NCBI RefSeq assembly: GCF_003340345.1
Contig: NZ_PPTQ01000006.1
Coordinates: 1-64,000 of the forward strand
DNA length: 64,000 nt
DNA from: Paraeggerthella hongkongensis
GTDB lineage: Bacteria; Actinomycetota; Coriobacteriia; Coriobacteriales; Eggerthellaceae
Reading direction: 5' to 3'
Below, in pieces: positions 1 through 8,384 of the stretch. Each line of letters begins with the position of its first letter. Position 1 is the stretch's first letter. The translations under genes were made by a program, and so were the position numbers. The notes under the pieces were generated by a model, which had not been told where the DNA came from, made no database searches, and worked only from the letters and a program-made list of their open reading frames with translations.

Positions 1-80
1 GGGCGCGGCGGCCCGGCCGTCCGCCTGTGCGGGCGTGCCCGGCCAAACCGCCGCCCCAAGCGGCAAGACAAGCCGACGGG

Positions 81-872
81 CTAGGCAGCAGGAATGCGAA
101 AGCCCAGATACGGGATTCCTCCGAACCGGCCATGGTAATCCGACCCGCCCGTGCATATCAATCCGTAGCGCTCGGCCACATTCGCACAGCGCGCATGATC
201 GATGGGCGTGTGGTCGGGGTGGAACCGCTCGATTCCTCCCAAACCGCATTCCGCAAGCGCCGGAACCATATCGTAGCTATCCAGCTGACCGGGGTGCGCC
301 AAAACAGCCAGCCCCCCGTCCTCCACGATAGCCGTCACGGCATCGCGCGCGTCCACGTACGCGATATCGCGATCGCAGATGCCGCCGTTCTTGAACAAGC
401 TTCGGTACAGCGCGCGATAGGCTGCGGATACGTACGGCTCATCGGTGAGCGCCGCCATGATGTGCTGCTTGTACAACGCCGTGGAAGCGCAGCCCAGCGC
501 AAGGGCCTTCGCCACATCGACACGATAGCCGGCCGATGCCAACCGATCAAGCTGCCAAAGCGAATTCGCGTTGCGGCGCTCGAGCGTGGGAGCGCACAGG
601 GCTTCCACCGCAGACGCCCCCTCGTGCAGTCCCAAGCCCAGCACGTGCACCTTGCGCATGCGCTCGAAATCGTACGCGCTTATCTCCACGCCGCCCACCA
701 CGCGAACATCCAGTCGCTCTCCCAGCTTGGATGCCTGGTCAAGACCTCGCGTCGTGTCGTGGTTCGTGAACGCCACGCGCCCGATGCCGCGCTGGCGCGC
801 CTGCTCGAGCACTTCCTCGAACGTGTCCGAGCCGTCCGAAACGGTGGTATGCACATGGAGATCTTCGATCAC
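81..872 (-). CDS. phnPP: PHP-domain cyclic phosphate phosphodiesterase PhnPP
   Basis: Last gene of the phn operon. The protein of about 263 residues is a PHP-family metallohydrolase: HxH near residues 6-8 (LHVH), NHD near 38, a conserved Glu near 62, AHPGQ near 191 and a GSDYHG metal motif near 243. From established knowledge, a PHP protein of this type from Eggerthella lenta hydrolyses 5-phosphoribosyl 1,2-cyclic phosphate, the C-P lyase product, in two steps to ribose 5-phosphate and phosphate, replacing PhnP and PhnN. I infer the same role here from the position directly after phnL, whose stop overlaps this start by 4 nt. Neither a PhnP-type metallo-beta-lactamase nor PhnN is encoded in the visible operon. 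No clear U-tailed terminator is seen in the 80 bases downstream before the window edge. Confidence 0.9.
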   Translation of the reverse strand: MIEDLHVHTTVSDGSDTFEEVLEQARQRGIGRVAFTNHDTTRGLDQASKLGERLDVRVVGGVEISAYDFERMRKVHVLGLGLHEGASAVEALCAPTLERRNANSLWQLDRLASAGYRVDVAKALALGCASTALYKQHIMAALTDEPYVSAAYRALYRSLFKNGGICDRDIAYVDARDAVTAIVEDGGLAVLAHPGQLDSYDMVPALAECGLGGIERFHPDHTPIDHARCANVAERYGLICTGGSDYHGRFGGIPYLGFRIPAA

Positions 873-1627
873 GCCATCATCCCTTCCTGCATGTTGAACT
901 CATGATCGCACAACCCCTCCATGAATTCGAGGTCGTGGAAAATGCCGAGCATGGTGGTTCCCTCGGCTTTGAGCTGCTGGATCAGATCGCGCACCTTCAG
1001 CTTCGACGCATTGTCGAGCGATGCCGTGGGCTCGTCGAGCAGCAGCAGCCGAGGGCGCTTGATCATGGCCGCCGCAATGTTGAGCCGCAGCTTCTCGCCT
1101 CCCGAAAACGTGCGCGGATACAGTTCCCACAGCTCTTCGTCCAGGTCGAAGTGGCGAAGCATCCGCTCGGTCTCCGCCTCCGCCCGCTCGCGCTCGGTCG
1201 CGCCGTAGGCTTCCAATGCGCTTCTCAACACGATGTCGCGCGCGGTTTGGCGCGGCAGGGCATTCAAGAACTGGGACACGTAGCCCAGTTCGTAGGAGCG
1301 CAGGTACAGCATCTGGCGCTGCGTGGCCTGGGCGATGTCCACCAGGCCGAAGCGCGCGGAGTCGTACAGGATGCGCCCGTGCTCAGGCAGGTTCGTGCGC
1401 CAGATGCAGCGCAGGATGGTGGACTTCCCGCTGCCGCTGCGACCGGTGATGCCCACGAACTGACCGGGGGCGATGGAGAACGAGATGTCGTGGCACCCCT
1501 GGATCCTCCGGTCCACCCGATGGAGCAAAAACGACTTCGACAGGCCCTCGATCTGAAGCAAGGGAGCTGCGGGAGCTCCCTGGACGGCCGCGCATGGCTC
1601 CAGGCCGTCGGAACGCTCGACGGTCAT
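869..1627 (-). CDS. phnL: C-P lyase ABC protein PhnL
   Basis: ABC-type ATPase of 252 residues with Walker A GRSGSGKST near 62-70, signature FSGGEKLRLN near 174-183 and Walker B LLLLDEPTASLD near 194-205. PhnL is one of two ABC-like subunits of C-P lyase. With PhnG, PhnH and PhnI it is needed to form 5-triphosphoribosyl 1-phosphonate from ATP and phosphonate. It is not a transporter ATPase: it sits after phnM with a 1-nt gap and its stop overlaps phnPP. It carries an N-terminal extension of about 20 residues before the first conserved strand. Assignment to PhnL rather than a generic ABC protein rests on the operon and the PhnL-like QFLNALPR region. Confidence 0.93.
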   Translation of the reverse strand: MTVERSDGLEPCAAVQGAPAAPLLQIEGLSKSFLLHRVDRRIQGCHDISFSIAPGQFVGITGRSGSGKSTILRCIWRTNLPEHGRILYDSARFGLVDIAQATQRQMLYLRSYELGYVSQFLNALPRQTARDIVLRSALEAYGATERERAEAETERMLRHFDLDEELWELYPRTFSGGEKLRLNIAAAMIKRPRLLLLDEPTASLDNASKLKVRDLIQQLKAEGTTMLGIFHDLEFMEGLCDHEFNMQEGMMA

Positions 1628-1628
1628 G

Positions 1629-2984
1629 CTACATCACCTCGACGCACGCGGCGCGGGGTGCGCGAACAGCCTTGCCGCACTCGGCAAGGTCGCGCCCGTA
1701 CCCGCACGGCTGATCGGGATAGTGCGAGCGAAACACGGAATGGCCGCCCACGAACGCGCGCGTGACCACCGGCATGGTGCGCTTGCCCGCACCTTGCGCC
1801 AAGCCGGTCGAGGTGCCGCCAGCGCTTTCTCCGCAGGAGATCTCGCGCACCAGCAAGATGTCCCCGCGCTTGCCCACGGCAAGGGAGCCCACCTCGTCCG
1901 CAATGCCCGCAGCTTTCGCGGGATTGATGCTGACCAGGGAAAACGCTCGCGCGATATCCAACCCGCACCGATCGCGCAACGTGAACACGGCATCGAGCAG
2001 CGCCGCCGGATAGTAATCGCTGCACAGCACGTCGATCGCGCCGGCCTGCACGGCCTCGCGTGCGCTCAGATTGCCCGAATGGCTATGGCCCAGCATGACG
2101 TTGGGCGCCCCGGCAATCGTGTGCATGCCGCGCGCCCGCGCCTCGCGGGCGATGTCGAGCGAAATGGGAAACTCGGAAATGGTGGCCTCCAAGCCGTCCA
2201 TGAAAGCAAGCTTCTCCACGCTGTCGTCGTCGTGCGAGGCAATGGAAACGCCGCGCTCGCGCGCGATGGAAGCCAAGGCGGTGATCTGGGCGTACGTCAT
2301 TTTCTGGCTTTCCTGCTGCTGACGGACGATGTCGCGCACCTCGTCGTCGGAAACGTCGCGGTAGCCTTTGAGCGTGTCGCCGAACACCAGCAGGTCACGG
2401 TACTGGCCCTGGCCGGGGGTGTGATCCATGAACGACACCAGATCCACTTTGCCCGAACGCAAGAACTCCTCGATGTCGTCGTACAGATCCACCGAATCCA
2501 ATTCCACGCGCATGTGCAGGCGGTGGCGAATGAGGTGGTCGCGCTCTTCGCCGCCGCGCAGCGCCGCCACGCGGTCGATGAGCGCGCTCACGTTTCCAAA
2601 ATCGCGAATGGGCTTGTGGTCGAAGATGTGCGCTCCGTACACCGAAAGCGAGTGGAAGATGGTGGTCACGCCGTGCGACACCAGCTCGCGGTCGGCCTTG
2701 TACAGCGACGTGCTCAGGTCCATGACCACGCTCGGGCGCGGCGAGGCCACGTTTTCCACGTAGTCGGAGTGGATGTCGATCAGCCCGGGAGCCACGTACG
2801 CGCCGCGCGCATCGACTACGGGAAGCACGCCGACGACGGAATCGGGCTGCGCGTCGAAATCCGACACGCTGGAAGGCTCGATGGAGGCGATGCGCCCATC
2901 GATCACGACAACGTCGTGATCGGGCAATACGCGATCGGCGCACACCACCGTGCCGCCGCGGATGATGCAAGAGCTGTTGTCCAT
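1629..2984 (-). CDS. phnM: alpha-D-ribose 1-methylphosphonate 5-triphosphate diphosphatase PhnM
   Basis: Amidohydrolase-superfamily enzyme of 451 residues that removes pyrophosphate from the triphosphoribosyl phosphonate intermediate before C-P cleavage. Visible motifs are the metal-binding GLIDIHSDYVEN segment, SFMDHTPGQGQY typical of PhnM, IASHDDDS, and LCSDYYP near the C-terminal third. The open frame continues 98 codons further upstream, but that part is repeat-derived. The ATG at 2984 is preceded by GAAAGGA at proper spacing and starts the conserved MDNSSCIIRGG sequence, so I use it. The gene lies between phnK (257 nt upstream) and phnL (1 nt downstream). The last residues before the stop (AVRAPRAACVEVM) are poorly conserved. 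Confidence 0.95.
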   Translation of the reverse strand: MDNSSCIIRGGTVVCADRVLPDHDVVVIDGRIASIEPSSVSDFDAQPDSVVGVLPVVDARGAYVAPGLIDIHSDYVENVASPRPSVVMDLSTSLYKADRELVSHGVTTIFHSLSVYGAHIFDHKPIRDFGNVSALIDRVAALRGGEERDHLIRHRLHMRVELDSVDLYDDIEEFLRSGKVDLVSFMDHTPGQGQYRDLLVFGDTLKGYRDVSDDEVRDIVRQQQESQKMTYAQITALASIARERGVSIASHDDDSVEKLAFMDGLEATISEFPISLDIAREARARGMHTIAGAPNVMLGHSHSGNLSAREAVQAGAIDVLCSDYYPAALLDAVFTLRDRCGLDIARAFSLVSINPAKAAGIADEVGSLAVGKRGDILLVREISCGESAGGTSTGLAQGAGKRTMPVVTRAFVGGHSVFRSHYPDQPCGYGRDLAECGKAVRAPRAACVEVM

Positions 2985-3080
2985 GGAAGAATTCCTTTCG
3001 GGAGTTGGTCGGGCAGGAGCGAAGCGACCTGCCCATGCCGCCGCCAGGCGGCATGCGGGGCGTGCTGGTTGGCGTAGTAC

Positions 3081-3230
3081 GTCAGCGAGGGGGCTTCCCG
3101 GTGCCCGAGATTGGCGCGAAGGCTCGAGGAAGCGTGCTTTTGCACGCGACGAGGGCCTGGAGCGCCAAGATTGGGTGCCGGAAGCTCCCGCAGCGTCGGG
3201 CGGTTCCGGCGGTCGGCAGACCGCCGGAAC
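3081..3230. repeat. Phn-operon hairpin repeat, copy A
   Basis: A stretch of about 150 bp between phnK and phnM is homologous, in the same orientation, to 4140-4289 inside the phnJ frame. Both begin GTCAGCGAGGGGGCTTCC and share GCAGCGTCGGGCGGTT near the far end. The core forms a long imperfect hairpin: GGGGGCTTCC at 3089 pairs with GGAAGCTCCC at 3180, with a nested GCGTGC/GCACGC stem in the middle. No gene is carried. This is the untranslated copy. Confidence 0.75.
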
Positions 3231-3240
3231 CCGCTGCTCG

Positions 3241-4101
3241 TCAGAGCAGCGAATAGACGAGCTGCTGGGTGTAGGCATGCTGGGGATCCTCGAGGATCTG
3301 GTCGGTCAGGCCGCTTTCGATGACGCGGCCGTCCAGCATGACCAGGGTGCGATCGGCCAGCATGCGGATAACGCCCAGGTCGTGGCTTACCACCAACATG
3401 CTCACGTTGAAGTCGCGCCTGATCTGCTGGATAAGATCGAGCACGGCGGCCTGCACGGACAGGTCGAGCCCCGTGGTCACCTCGTCGAGCAGCAGGATGG
3501 GCGGGTTGTTGGACAGGGCCTTCGCAATCTGAACGCGCTGCTGCATGCCGCCGGAAAAGTTGCGCGGCGGCTCCACCGCGCGCGCCTGCGGTATGTTCAC
3601 ACGCCCTAGCAAGTCCTCGCCTCGTGCGCGCATGGCGCCCACGTTGCGGCTGCCTGCAGCTATCATCTGCTCGGCAATGTTGGACAAGCTGGAAAAATCC
3701 ATCCGCAAGCCCAGATACGGGTTCTGATACACCATGCCGAACACCGTGTTCCGAATAGCCCGACGCTGCTGCGACGACAAATCGAACAGGTTGGCGGCGC
3801 CACCGTCGTACGGCAGTGCGCGAACGTCGCCCGACGTTGCCTCCTCGTCGAAGAACAGGCACTTCATGAACGTGGACTTTCCGCTGCCGGACTCGCCCAC
3901 CACGCCCACGATCTCGGCGGGGAACACGTCCAAGCTCACGTCGCGCACCGCATGCACCGTACCGCAGCGCGGGCACACGTTGCGCTCGAGCTGCGCCGAG
4001 GAATCCAGGCAATACGCGCAACCGGAGCCGAACCGCTTCGACAGGTGGCGCACCGACAAGCTGGGCGTTTCATCTGCGCCGAAGTGCTGCGCATCAAGCA
4101 T
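3241..4101 (-). CDS. phnK: C-P lyase ABC protein PhnK with a four-cysteine insertion
   Basis: ABC-type ATPase of 286 residues that docks on PhnJ in the C-P lyase complex. Walker A GESGSGKST is near 69-77, signature FSGGMQQRVQIA lies mid-protein, Walker B ILLLDEVTTGLD follows, and the end QHAYTQQLVYSLL resembles PhnK and oligopeptide-type ATPases. Ahead of Walker A, residues 28-46 carry CAYC and CPRC (CX2C-X11-CX2C), a zinc-ribbon-like insertion that I do not recall in the E. coli protein. The ATG at 4101 is chosen because AAGGAG lies 7-8 nt upstream; an in-frame start at 4125 lacks this. The start overlaps the end of phnJ by 8 nt, so translation is probably coupled. Walker B has E-V rather than E-P. 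Confidence 0.93.
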   Translation of the reverse strand: MLDAQHFGADETPSLSVRHLSKRFGSGCAYCLDSSAQLERNVCPRCGTVHAVRDVSLDVFPAEIVGVVGESGSGKSTFMKCLFFDEEATSGDVRALPYDGGAANLFDLSSQQRRAIRNTVFGMVYQNPYLGLRMDFSSLSNIAEQMIAAGSRNVGAMRARGEDLLGRVNIPQARAVEPPRNFSGGMQQRVQIAKALSNNPPILLLDEVTTGLDLSVQAAVLDLIQQIRRDFNVSMLVVSHDLGVIRMLADRTLVMLDGRVIESGLTDQILEDPQHAYTQQLVYSLL

Positions 4102-5101
4102 GGGGCGCTCCTTCCAAAGAATCACTGGTCGTTCGCAGAGTCAGCGAGGGGGCTTCCGGTGCCGAAGATTGCGGGGAGAGCCCGACGAAGCGTGCTTCTG
4201 CACGTGAGGAGGGTTCGGAGCCGCAAGGTTCGGTGCCGGAAGGCGCCGCAGCGTCGGGCGGTTTCGGCGGCTGGCAAGCCGACGAAACGCAGAACGCGGT
4301 GTCGTTGCACTGGTAGAACACGGCGCCGGTTTCCTCGTCCACCAACTCGTCCAGGTACACGTTCCGAGCGCCGCACAAGCGGCACTGCTTGCCGTCGAAG
4401 CGCTCCACCGCGAAGGGATAGTCCTCGAAATCCAAGGGAGCGACGTTCGTGTAAGGAGGCACCGCGTATATCTTCTTCTCGCGGCCTGCACCCAGCAGGG
4501 TCAGGTGATCGGCCTGGTGAAGCTTCATGTTGTCGAAACGGGGAATGGGAGACGGGGCCATGACGTAGCGATTGTGCACGAGCACGGGGTGATCGGCGCC
4601 CGTCGTGGTCATGTTGAATCGCACGATCTGGTCGAACAGCTCCAGCCACGCGCCCGTGTAGTCGGCTTCCGCATGCAGGCGCCGCGTGACGGCCTCGCTC
4701 GGCTCGAAGCTGCGCAACGGCTCGGGCGTGGGCACCTGAAGCACCAGCACCTGGTCTGCGCGCAGCGGCTGCTCGGGAATGCGATGGCGCGACTGCACCA
4801 GCGTGGCCTCTTCGGTAACGTCGGTGACCTCGACATCGGTGGTGTCGGCCACCAGCTTCTTGATGTTGACGGCGTTCACGCTGTCGTCCGACCCCTGGTC
4901 GATCACCTTGAGCACGTCATCGCGCCCGATCAGGCTGAGCGTGATCTGCAACCCGCCCGTGCCCCACCCGCGTCCGATGGGCATTTCGCGCGACGCGAAG
5001 GGCACCTGATAACCCGGGATGGACACGCCTTTGATGATCGCGCGGCGGATCTCGCGCTTCGACGCCTCGTCGAAAAACGCGTAATTATAGCGCTGCTGCA
5101 T
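4094..5101 (-). CDS. phnJ: C-P lyase core subunit PhnJ with repeat-encoded C-terminal tail
   Basis: Radical SAM-type C-P lyase of 335 residues that cleaves the carbon-phosphorus bond. Cys240, Cys243, Cys265 and Cys271 (CRLC, then QCNDTAFC) match the spacing of E. coli Cys241/244/266 (cluster) and Cys272 (thiyl radical). The ATG at 5101 begins MQQRYNYAFFDE, typical of PhnJ; the longer open frame upstream is phnI in another frame. It overlaps phnI by 17 nt and phnK by 8 nt. The family usually ends about 10 residues after the radical Cys (281 residues in E. coli). Here about 64 more residues follow, rich in Pro, Ser and Ala, and most are encoded by the dispersed repeat at 4140-4289. Whether the tail is retained or cleaved cannot be seen from sequence. 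Confidence 0.95.
   Translation of the reverse strand: MQQRYNYAFFDEASKREIRRAIIKGVSIPGYQVPFASREMPIGRGWGTGGLQITLSLIGRDDVLKVIDQGSDDSVNAVNIKKLVADTTDVEVTDVTEEATLVQSRHRIPEQPLRADQVLVLQVPTPEPLRSFEPSEAVTRRLHAEADYTGAWLELFDQIVRFNMTTTGADHPVLVHNRYVMAPSPIPRFDNMKLHQADHLTLLGAGREKKIYAVPPYTNVAPLDFEDYPFAVERFDGKQCRLCGARNVYLDELVDEETGAVFYQCNDTAFCVSSACQPPKPPDAAAPSGTEPCGSEPSSRAEARFVGLSPQSSAPEAPSLTLRTTSDSLEGAPHA
4140..4289. repeat. Phn-operon hairpin repeat, copy B, inside the phnJ frame
   Basis: Second copy of the 150-bp repeat at 3081-3230, same orientation. GGGGGCTTCCGGTGCC at 4149 pairs with the GGTGCCGGAAGGCGCC region around 4233-4248 in an imperfect hairpin. It is open in the phnJ frame and supplies most of PhnJ residues 272-320, so an insertion appears to have replaced or displaced the original phnJ stop while keeping the coupling to phnK. 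Confidence 0.75.
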
Positions 5102-6233
5102 CGGCAGACCCCTTCCCTTCCTCGCGCGTGCCGCGCACGCTGGACAGCTTCGATTGGAACGTGACGTAGTGCGGCAGCTTGAGGTGCGAGATGAACCCCG
5201 TAGCCTCCACGCCGTCCACGTGGTACAAAACGAACTCCTCGTCTTCAGTGGGATAGCGCGCATCGCCCAGCTCCAAGCAGCGATCGAGCACGCTCATAGC
5301 GATGGCCTTGGTCTCGGCGCGGCCGAACACGCAGCCGTAACCCACGGCCAAAGACAAGCTGGCCGACAGGTTCGCCACCTCGTCCTCATGGGACATGAAC
5401 ACGCTTTCGACTTCGGTAAGGGGAACCGACCCCAGGTAGTACGCGTCTTCGGCGCCGCCCGCCTCCAGCGGGTGATCGACCGACACCGCAACCATGCCGC
5501 TGCGCAGCTCGCCCACCGTGGGATGCGCGGGCCCGAAGCCGCGAATGGCCGCGTACCCCAACGCCTCGACGGCCTGCGTCATGCCGCGCGCAAGCGTTTG
5601 CAAGCGCACGGAACGCGGCGCGGGAAACGTGAGCGGGACCATGGTGGCGTCAACCGGCGGGGTATCATCGCATCGCACGGGTTCGACCAGTCCTTCGCCG
5701 CGCAGGTAATCCAAAACGCGCGGAAGCGCAGCGGGGAGCGCGCCGTCTGCAGCGGCAGTTGCGGCGCAGGCGTCCTCGTCAAAGTGACGCAGCAGCTCCG
5801 CGCGCTTTTCCGCAAGGACTTCCTCGTCTTCGGTCTCCAGGTCGAACGCGAGCAGACGATGGCCGTAATCGCGCGTAGCGCCAAGAACCTGACCTCCCGG
5901 AACGTCCTTGAATGCCGCCGACACCCGGCGATTCGCGCGCATGCTCCCCGTATCGATGGGCCGCGAAACGTACGGCCGCTCCAGCGTCGAGCGAAACGCG
6001 CGCAGAAGAAACACCGCTTCATCGGGCGATCCTTGCGCCTGCTTGAGCGCAAGCGCCGCCAAGCGCGGGGCGTACAGCGACGCCTCGCCCATCACCTGGT
6101 CGATCAGGTCAGGAAACGTGCCCTCGATCTGGTCGGTTCCCCACGCTGCCGAAGAGCTGACGCGTTCGAGCTCAAGCAGCTTGAGGCTTTCCTCGATGGC
6201 CTTGCCGCCGCCGCGAACCGCAACGTATCCCAT
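5085..6233 (-). CDS. phnI: C-P lyase subunit PhnI
   Basis: Protein of 382 residues matching PhnI from its MGYVAVRGGGKAI start, including the EGTFPDLIDQVMGEASLYAPRL-like region (split here: EGTFPDLIDQVMGE and SLYAPRLAALALKQAQG) and YVTFQSKL near the end. PhnI is the nucleosidase-like catalytic subunit that, with PhnG, PhnH and PhnL, swaps the adenine of ATP for phosphonate to give ribose 1-phosphonate 5-triphosphate. The gene follows phnH without a gap and overlaps phnJ by 17 nt. Length and ends are normal for the family. Confidence 0.95.
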   Translation of the reverse strand: MGYVAVRGGGKAIEESLKLLELERVSSSAAWGTDQIEGTFPDLIDQVMGEASLYAPRLAALALKQAQGSPDEAVFLLRAFRSTLERPYVSRPIDTGSMRANRRVSAAFKDVPGGQVLGATRDYGHRLLAFDLETEDEEVLAEKRAELLRHFDEDACAATAAADGALPAALPRVLDYLRGEGLVEPVRCDDTPPVDATMVPLTFPAPRSVRLQTLARGMTQAVEALGYAAIRGFGPAHPTVGELRSGMVAVSVDHPLEAGGAEDAYYLGSVPLTEVESVFMSHEDEVANLSASLSLAVGYGCVFGRAETKAIAMSVLDRCLELGDARYPTEDEEFVLYHVDGVEATGFISHLKLPHYVTFQSKLSSVRGTREEGKGSADAAAL

Positions 6234-6887
6234 TTAGAGCACCCCCTTGGCGTCGAGCTCGCCAACACACGTCACGCGCGAGCTGCGGGGAACGGCCACC
6301 ACGTTGCCCGAAGGATCGACCAGCACCATTTCCACGCCGCACGGAAACTCGTCCTCGCGCGCCGCACGGGCTTCGGCCCAACCGATGCGGTCGATGGCAA
6401 AGCGGTTCGCATCCCGCACGCCCGGCCCGCGCACCTCGACAGCAAACATCGCCGGCTCAGTGCGCTCGGTCGCAGCGGAAGCCTCCGCGATACGCGTGCA
6501 GCCCATGAGCAGGGTGGCTCCTTTCTCCGGGGCCATCAGCGTTCCGCGGCACGACTCCAACACGGCCTCGGCTGCCATGCGCGCATCCGCACGTGCCGGC
6601 ACGATGACGAAACCGGCGTCGCAAACGGAAGCGCGAGACGCATGCGATTCGCTGGTCACGTACGCGGCCAGAGCATCCGGCTCCACATCGGCCACGGCGA
6701 ACGTCACCGCCTGATCGACGAACAGCCGTACGATCGACTCAAGCGCCGGATCCAGAGCCGTCGGGCGCGCAGGATTGTCGGGCGCGGCCTCGACGCGATG
6801 AACGGTACCCGGGTACGCAAACGCGTCCAACACGCTGCGAAACGTCCGCTGCATACGATGCAGATCCGCATCCTCCCTGATCATCAT
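6234..6887 (-). CDS. phnH: C-P lyase subunit PhnH
   Basis: Protein of 217 residues, normal for PhnH. It starts MMIREDADLHRMQRTFR and contains RSVLDAFAYPGTVHR, the usual N-terminal PhnH segment, then a PLP-transferase-like fold without a PLP lysine, which is known for this family. It is part of the PhnGHIJ core complex. Its start overlaps the end of phnG by 4 nt (ATGA) and it is followed at once by phnI. Confidence 0.93.
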   Translation of the reverse strand: MMIREDADLHRMQRTFRSVLDAFAYPGTVHRVEAAPDNPARPTALDPALESIVRLFVDQAVTFAVADVEPDALAAYVTSESHASRASVCDAGFVIVPARADARMAAEAVLESCRGTLMAPEKGATLLMGCTRIAEASAATERTEPAMFAVEVRGPGVRDANRFAIDRIGWAEARAAREDEFPCGVEMVLVDPSGNVVAVPRSSRVTCVGELDAKGVL

Positions 6888-7333
6888 GCTTCTACCTCCA
6901 TGGTTGAGAAATCCACGCGCGTGGCGTCGACGCGGCGCGCATCGGCTGCGTCTCGCTCGGCAATGCGAGCAAGCTCATCGGCAAGCCGAGGCTCCCAGCG
7001 CTGCGCGCGAGCCGCGCCCGCCTCCCCGGAAAACGCCGCATCCACCACGGCCAGCTCGTAGGCGCGGCAGCGATCGCTTCCCAAGACCAGCCCCAAGCCA
7101 ACAGCATCCCCCATGCGCACGCGGCACGACGTTGCCAGCGCTTCGCCCAGGTAGAACAGGGTTCCTTGCGCCGTCTCGCGCACCTGCATCATCACCAGCT
7201 CTTCGCGAGGGTCATCGAGCACGACGATGGCGCCCGGCGCCGCATCGCGCTCGATTTCGCACACGATAGCCCGCGCCAGCGCAGGGTCGCCCTCCACGAG
7301 AGCGCGCGTGCGTTCGTATCGCTTCAAAGTCAC
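6884..7333 (-). CDS. phnG: C-P lyase subunit PhnG
   Basis: Protein of 149 residues with the PhnG pattern RETAQGTLFYLGEALATSC and MGDAVGLGLVLGSD, followed by an ALA/ARG-rich C-terminus (AERDAADARRVDATRVDF). PhnG belongs to the C-P lyase core complex with PhnH, PhnI and PhnJ. The start is a GTG at 7333, preceded by GAAAGGA at good spacing. It lies 58 nt after the second permease gene. The short gap holds a small GTTGA/TCAAC hairpin and no promoter that I can recognise, so it is probably read through from phnD. Confidence 0.93.
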   Translation of the reverse strand: MTLKRYERTRALVEGDPALARAIVCEIERDAAPGAIVVLDDPREELVMMQVRETAQGTLFYLGEALATSCRVRMGDAVGLGLVLGSDRCRAYELAVVDAAFSGEAGAARAQRWEPRLADELARIAERDAADARRVDATRVDFSTMEVEA

Positions 7334-7391
7334 AGCATTCCTTTCATTACAAGTTGAATCTCAACCACCACGAACCCAGCGCAGGCGAAGT

Positions 7392-8384
7392 TCACCGCTG
7401 CACGATATAGCGCTTCCGCAGCTTCGTAGCCACCACTTCCAGCACCACCGCAACCGCCAAGCACAGGTACACGATCAGCCCCACCTCATGGATGTTGTAG
7501 TAGAAGCTTCCCGCCAAGAACAGCTGGTAGCCAATGCCGCCCGCGCCCGCCACGGCCCCCACGGCCACAGCGTTCACAAAGTTGATCTCGAAACGGATGA
7601 ACGTCCACGAGAGCATTTCGTTCACTTTTTCGGGCACCACGCCCCGAAACACCACCTGCCACCATGAAGCCCCGCTCGCGCGCAGCGCCTCCAGCACGCC
7701 GGCGTCCACCTCTTCGAAGCTTTCCGAATACGCTTTCACCAAATACGCCACGCTATGAAACAGCAAGCCGGTGACCGCCGCCTCAGGGCCCAGCCCGATA
7801 GCCACCGAGAACACGAGCACCCATAAGATGGTGGGAACGGCGCGGGCCACGCTCATGAACACCTTGATGGCGTTGCTTACGGCTCTGCTTGACAGGTTCG
7901 ACGCAGCCAGAAGGCCCAGCACGAACGCGATCACCGCGCCGATGAACGTCGTAAGCAGCGCCAAGGCCAACGACACGAACAGCCCCTCCATCACGTCAGG
8001 CAGCGTGAAGTGCCCGCCAAGCCCCGGCTGCAGCATCATCATGAAGAAATCCTCGACAGCGGCAGCCATTGCAGCGAAGAACGAGACCTTGCCGTAGTCC
8101 ATGGTTACCAGGGCGTACACGGTCACGACGGCCAGAACGCCCAGAACCGTGTACAGGGCTTTGTTCGAAGCGCTGGCCACATGGGTCTTGATCTTGCCCG
8201 AACGCGTAACGCGCGCACCGGCCACCGCAGGCGAAGCCCCGCCTCCGAAGCTCCCGTCAACCGAGGCGGCGGCCCCGGCTCCAACGCCCCGCATGTCGGC
8301 AGAAGCCCCGTGCACGTAGCCTGCGTCCTCCGCAATGGACGAGGCCATCGCCTCCGCAGCCACCTTGTCGGCGTTGCGCATCAT
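7392..8384 (-). CDS. phnE: phosphonate ABC transporter permease PhnE (second copy)
   Basis: Inner-membrane permease of 330 residues with about six hydrophobic segments and the EAA loop EALRASGASWWQVVFRGVVP typical of binding-protein-dependent permeases. It differs from its upstream partner in having about 90 extra N-terminal residues rich in Ala, Gly and Ser before the first membrane span. The ATG at 8384 has TGAGGAGG eight bases upstream; it overlaps the stop of the first permease (ATGA). With PhnD, PhnC and the other PhnE it forms the phosphonate importer; two PhnE-like subunits suggest a heterodimeric channel. Confidence 0.9.
   Translation of the reverse strand: MMRNADKVAAEAMASSIAEDAGYVHGASADMRGVGAGAAASVDGSFGGGASPAVAGARVTRSGKIKTHVASASNKALYTVLGVLAVVTVYALVTMDYGKVSFFAAMAAAVEDFFMMMLQPGLGGHFTLPDVMEGLFVSLALALLTTFIGAVIAFVLGLLAASNLSSRAVSNAIKVFMSVARAVPTILWVLVFSVAIGLGPEAAVTGLLFHSVAYLVKAYSESFEEVDAGVLEALRASGASWWQVVFRGVVPEKVNEMLSWTFIRFEINFVNAVAVGAVAGAGGIGYQLFLAGSFYYNIHEVGLIVYLCLAVAVVLEVVATKLRKRYIVQR

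Noticed and set aside
1626-3077. 483-codon open frame antisense to phnM
   Set aside because: Shadow of phnM; no conserved domain and His/Val/Arg-rich composition.
2985-3278. Extra 98 codons in front of phnM in the same frame
   Set aside because: Most of this stretch is the palindromic repeat and overlaps phnK; the ATG at 2984 has a proper ribosome binding site and starts the conserved sequence.
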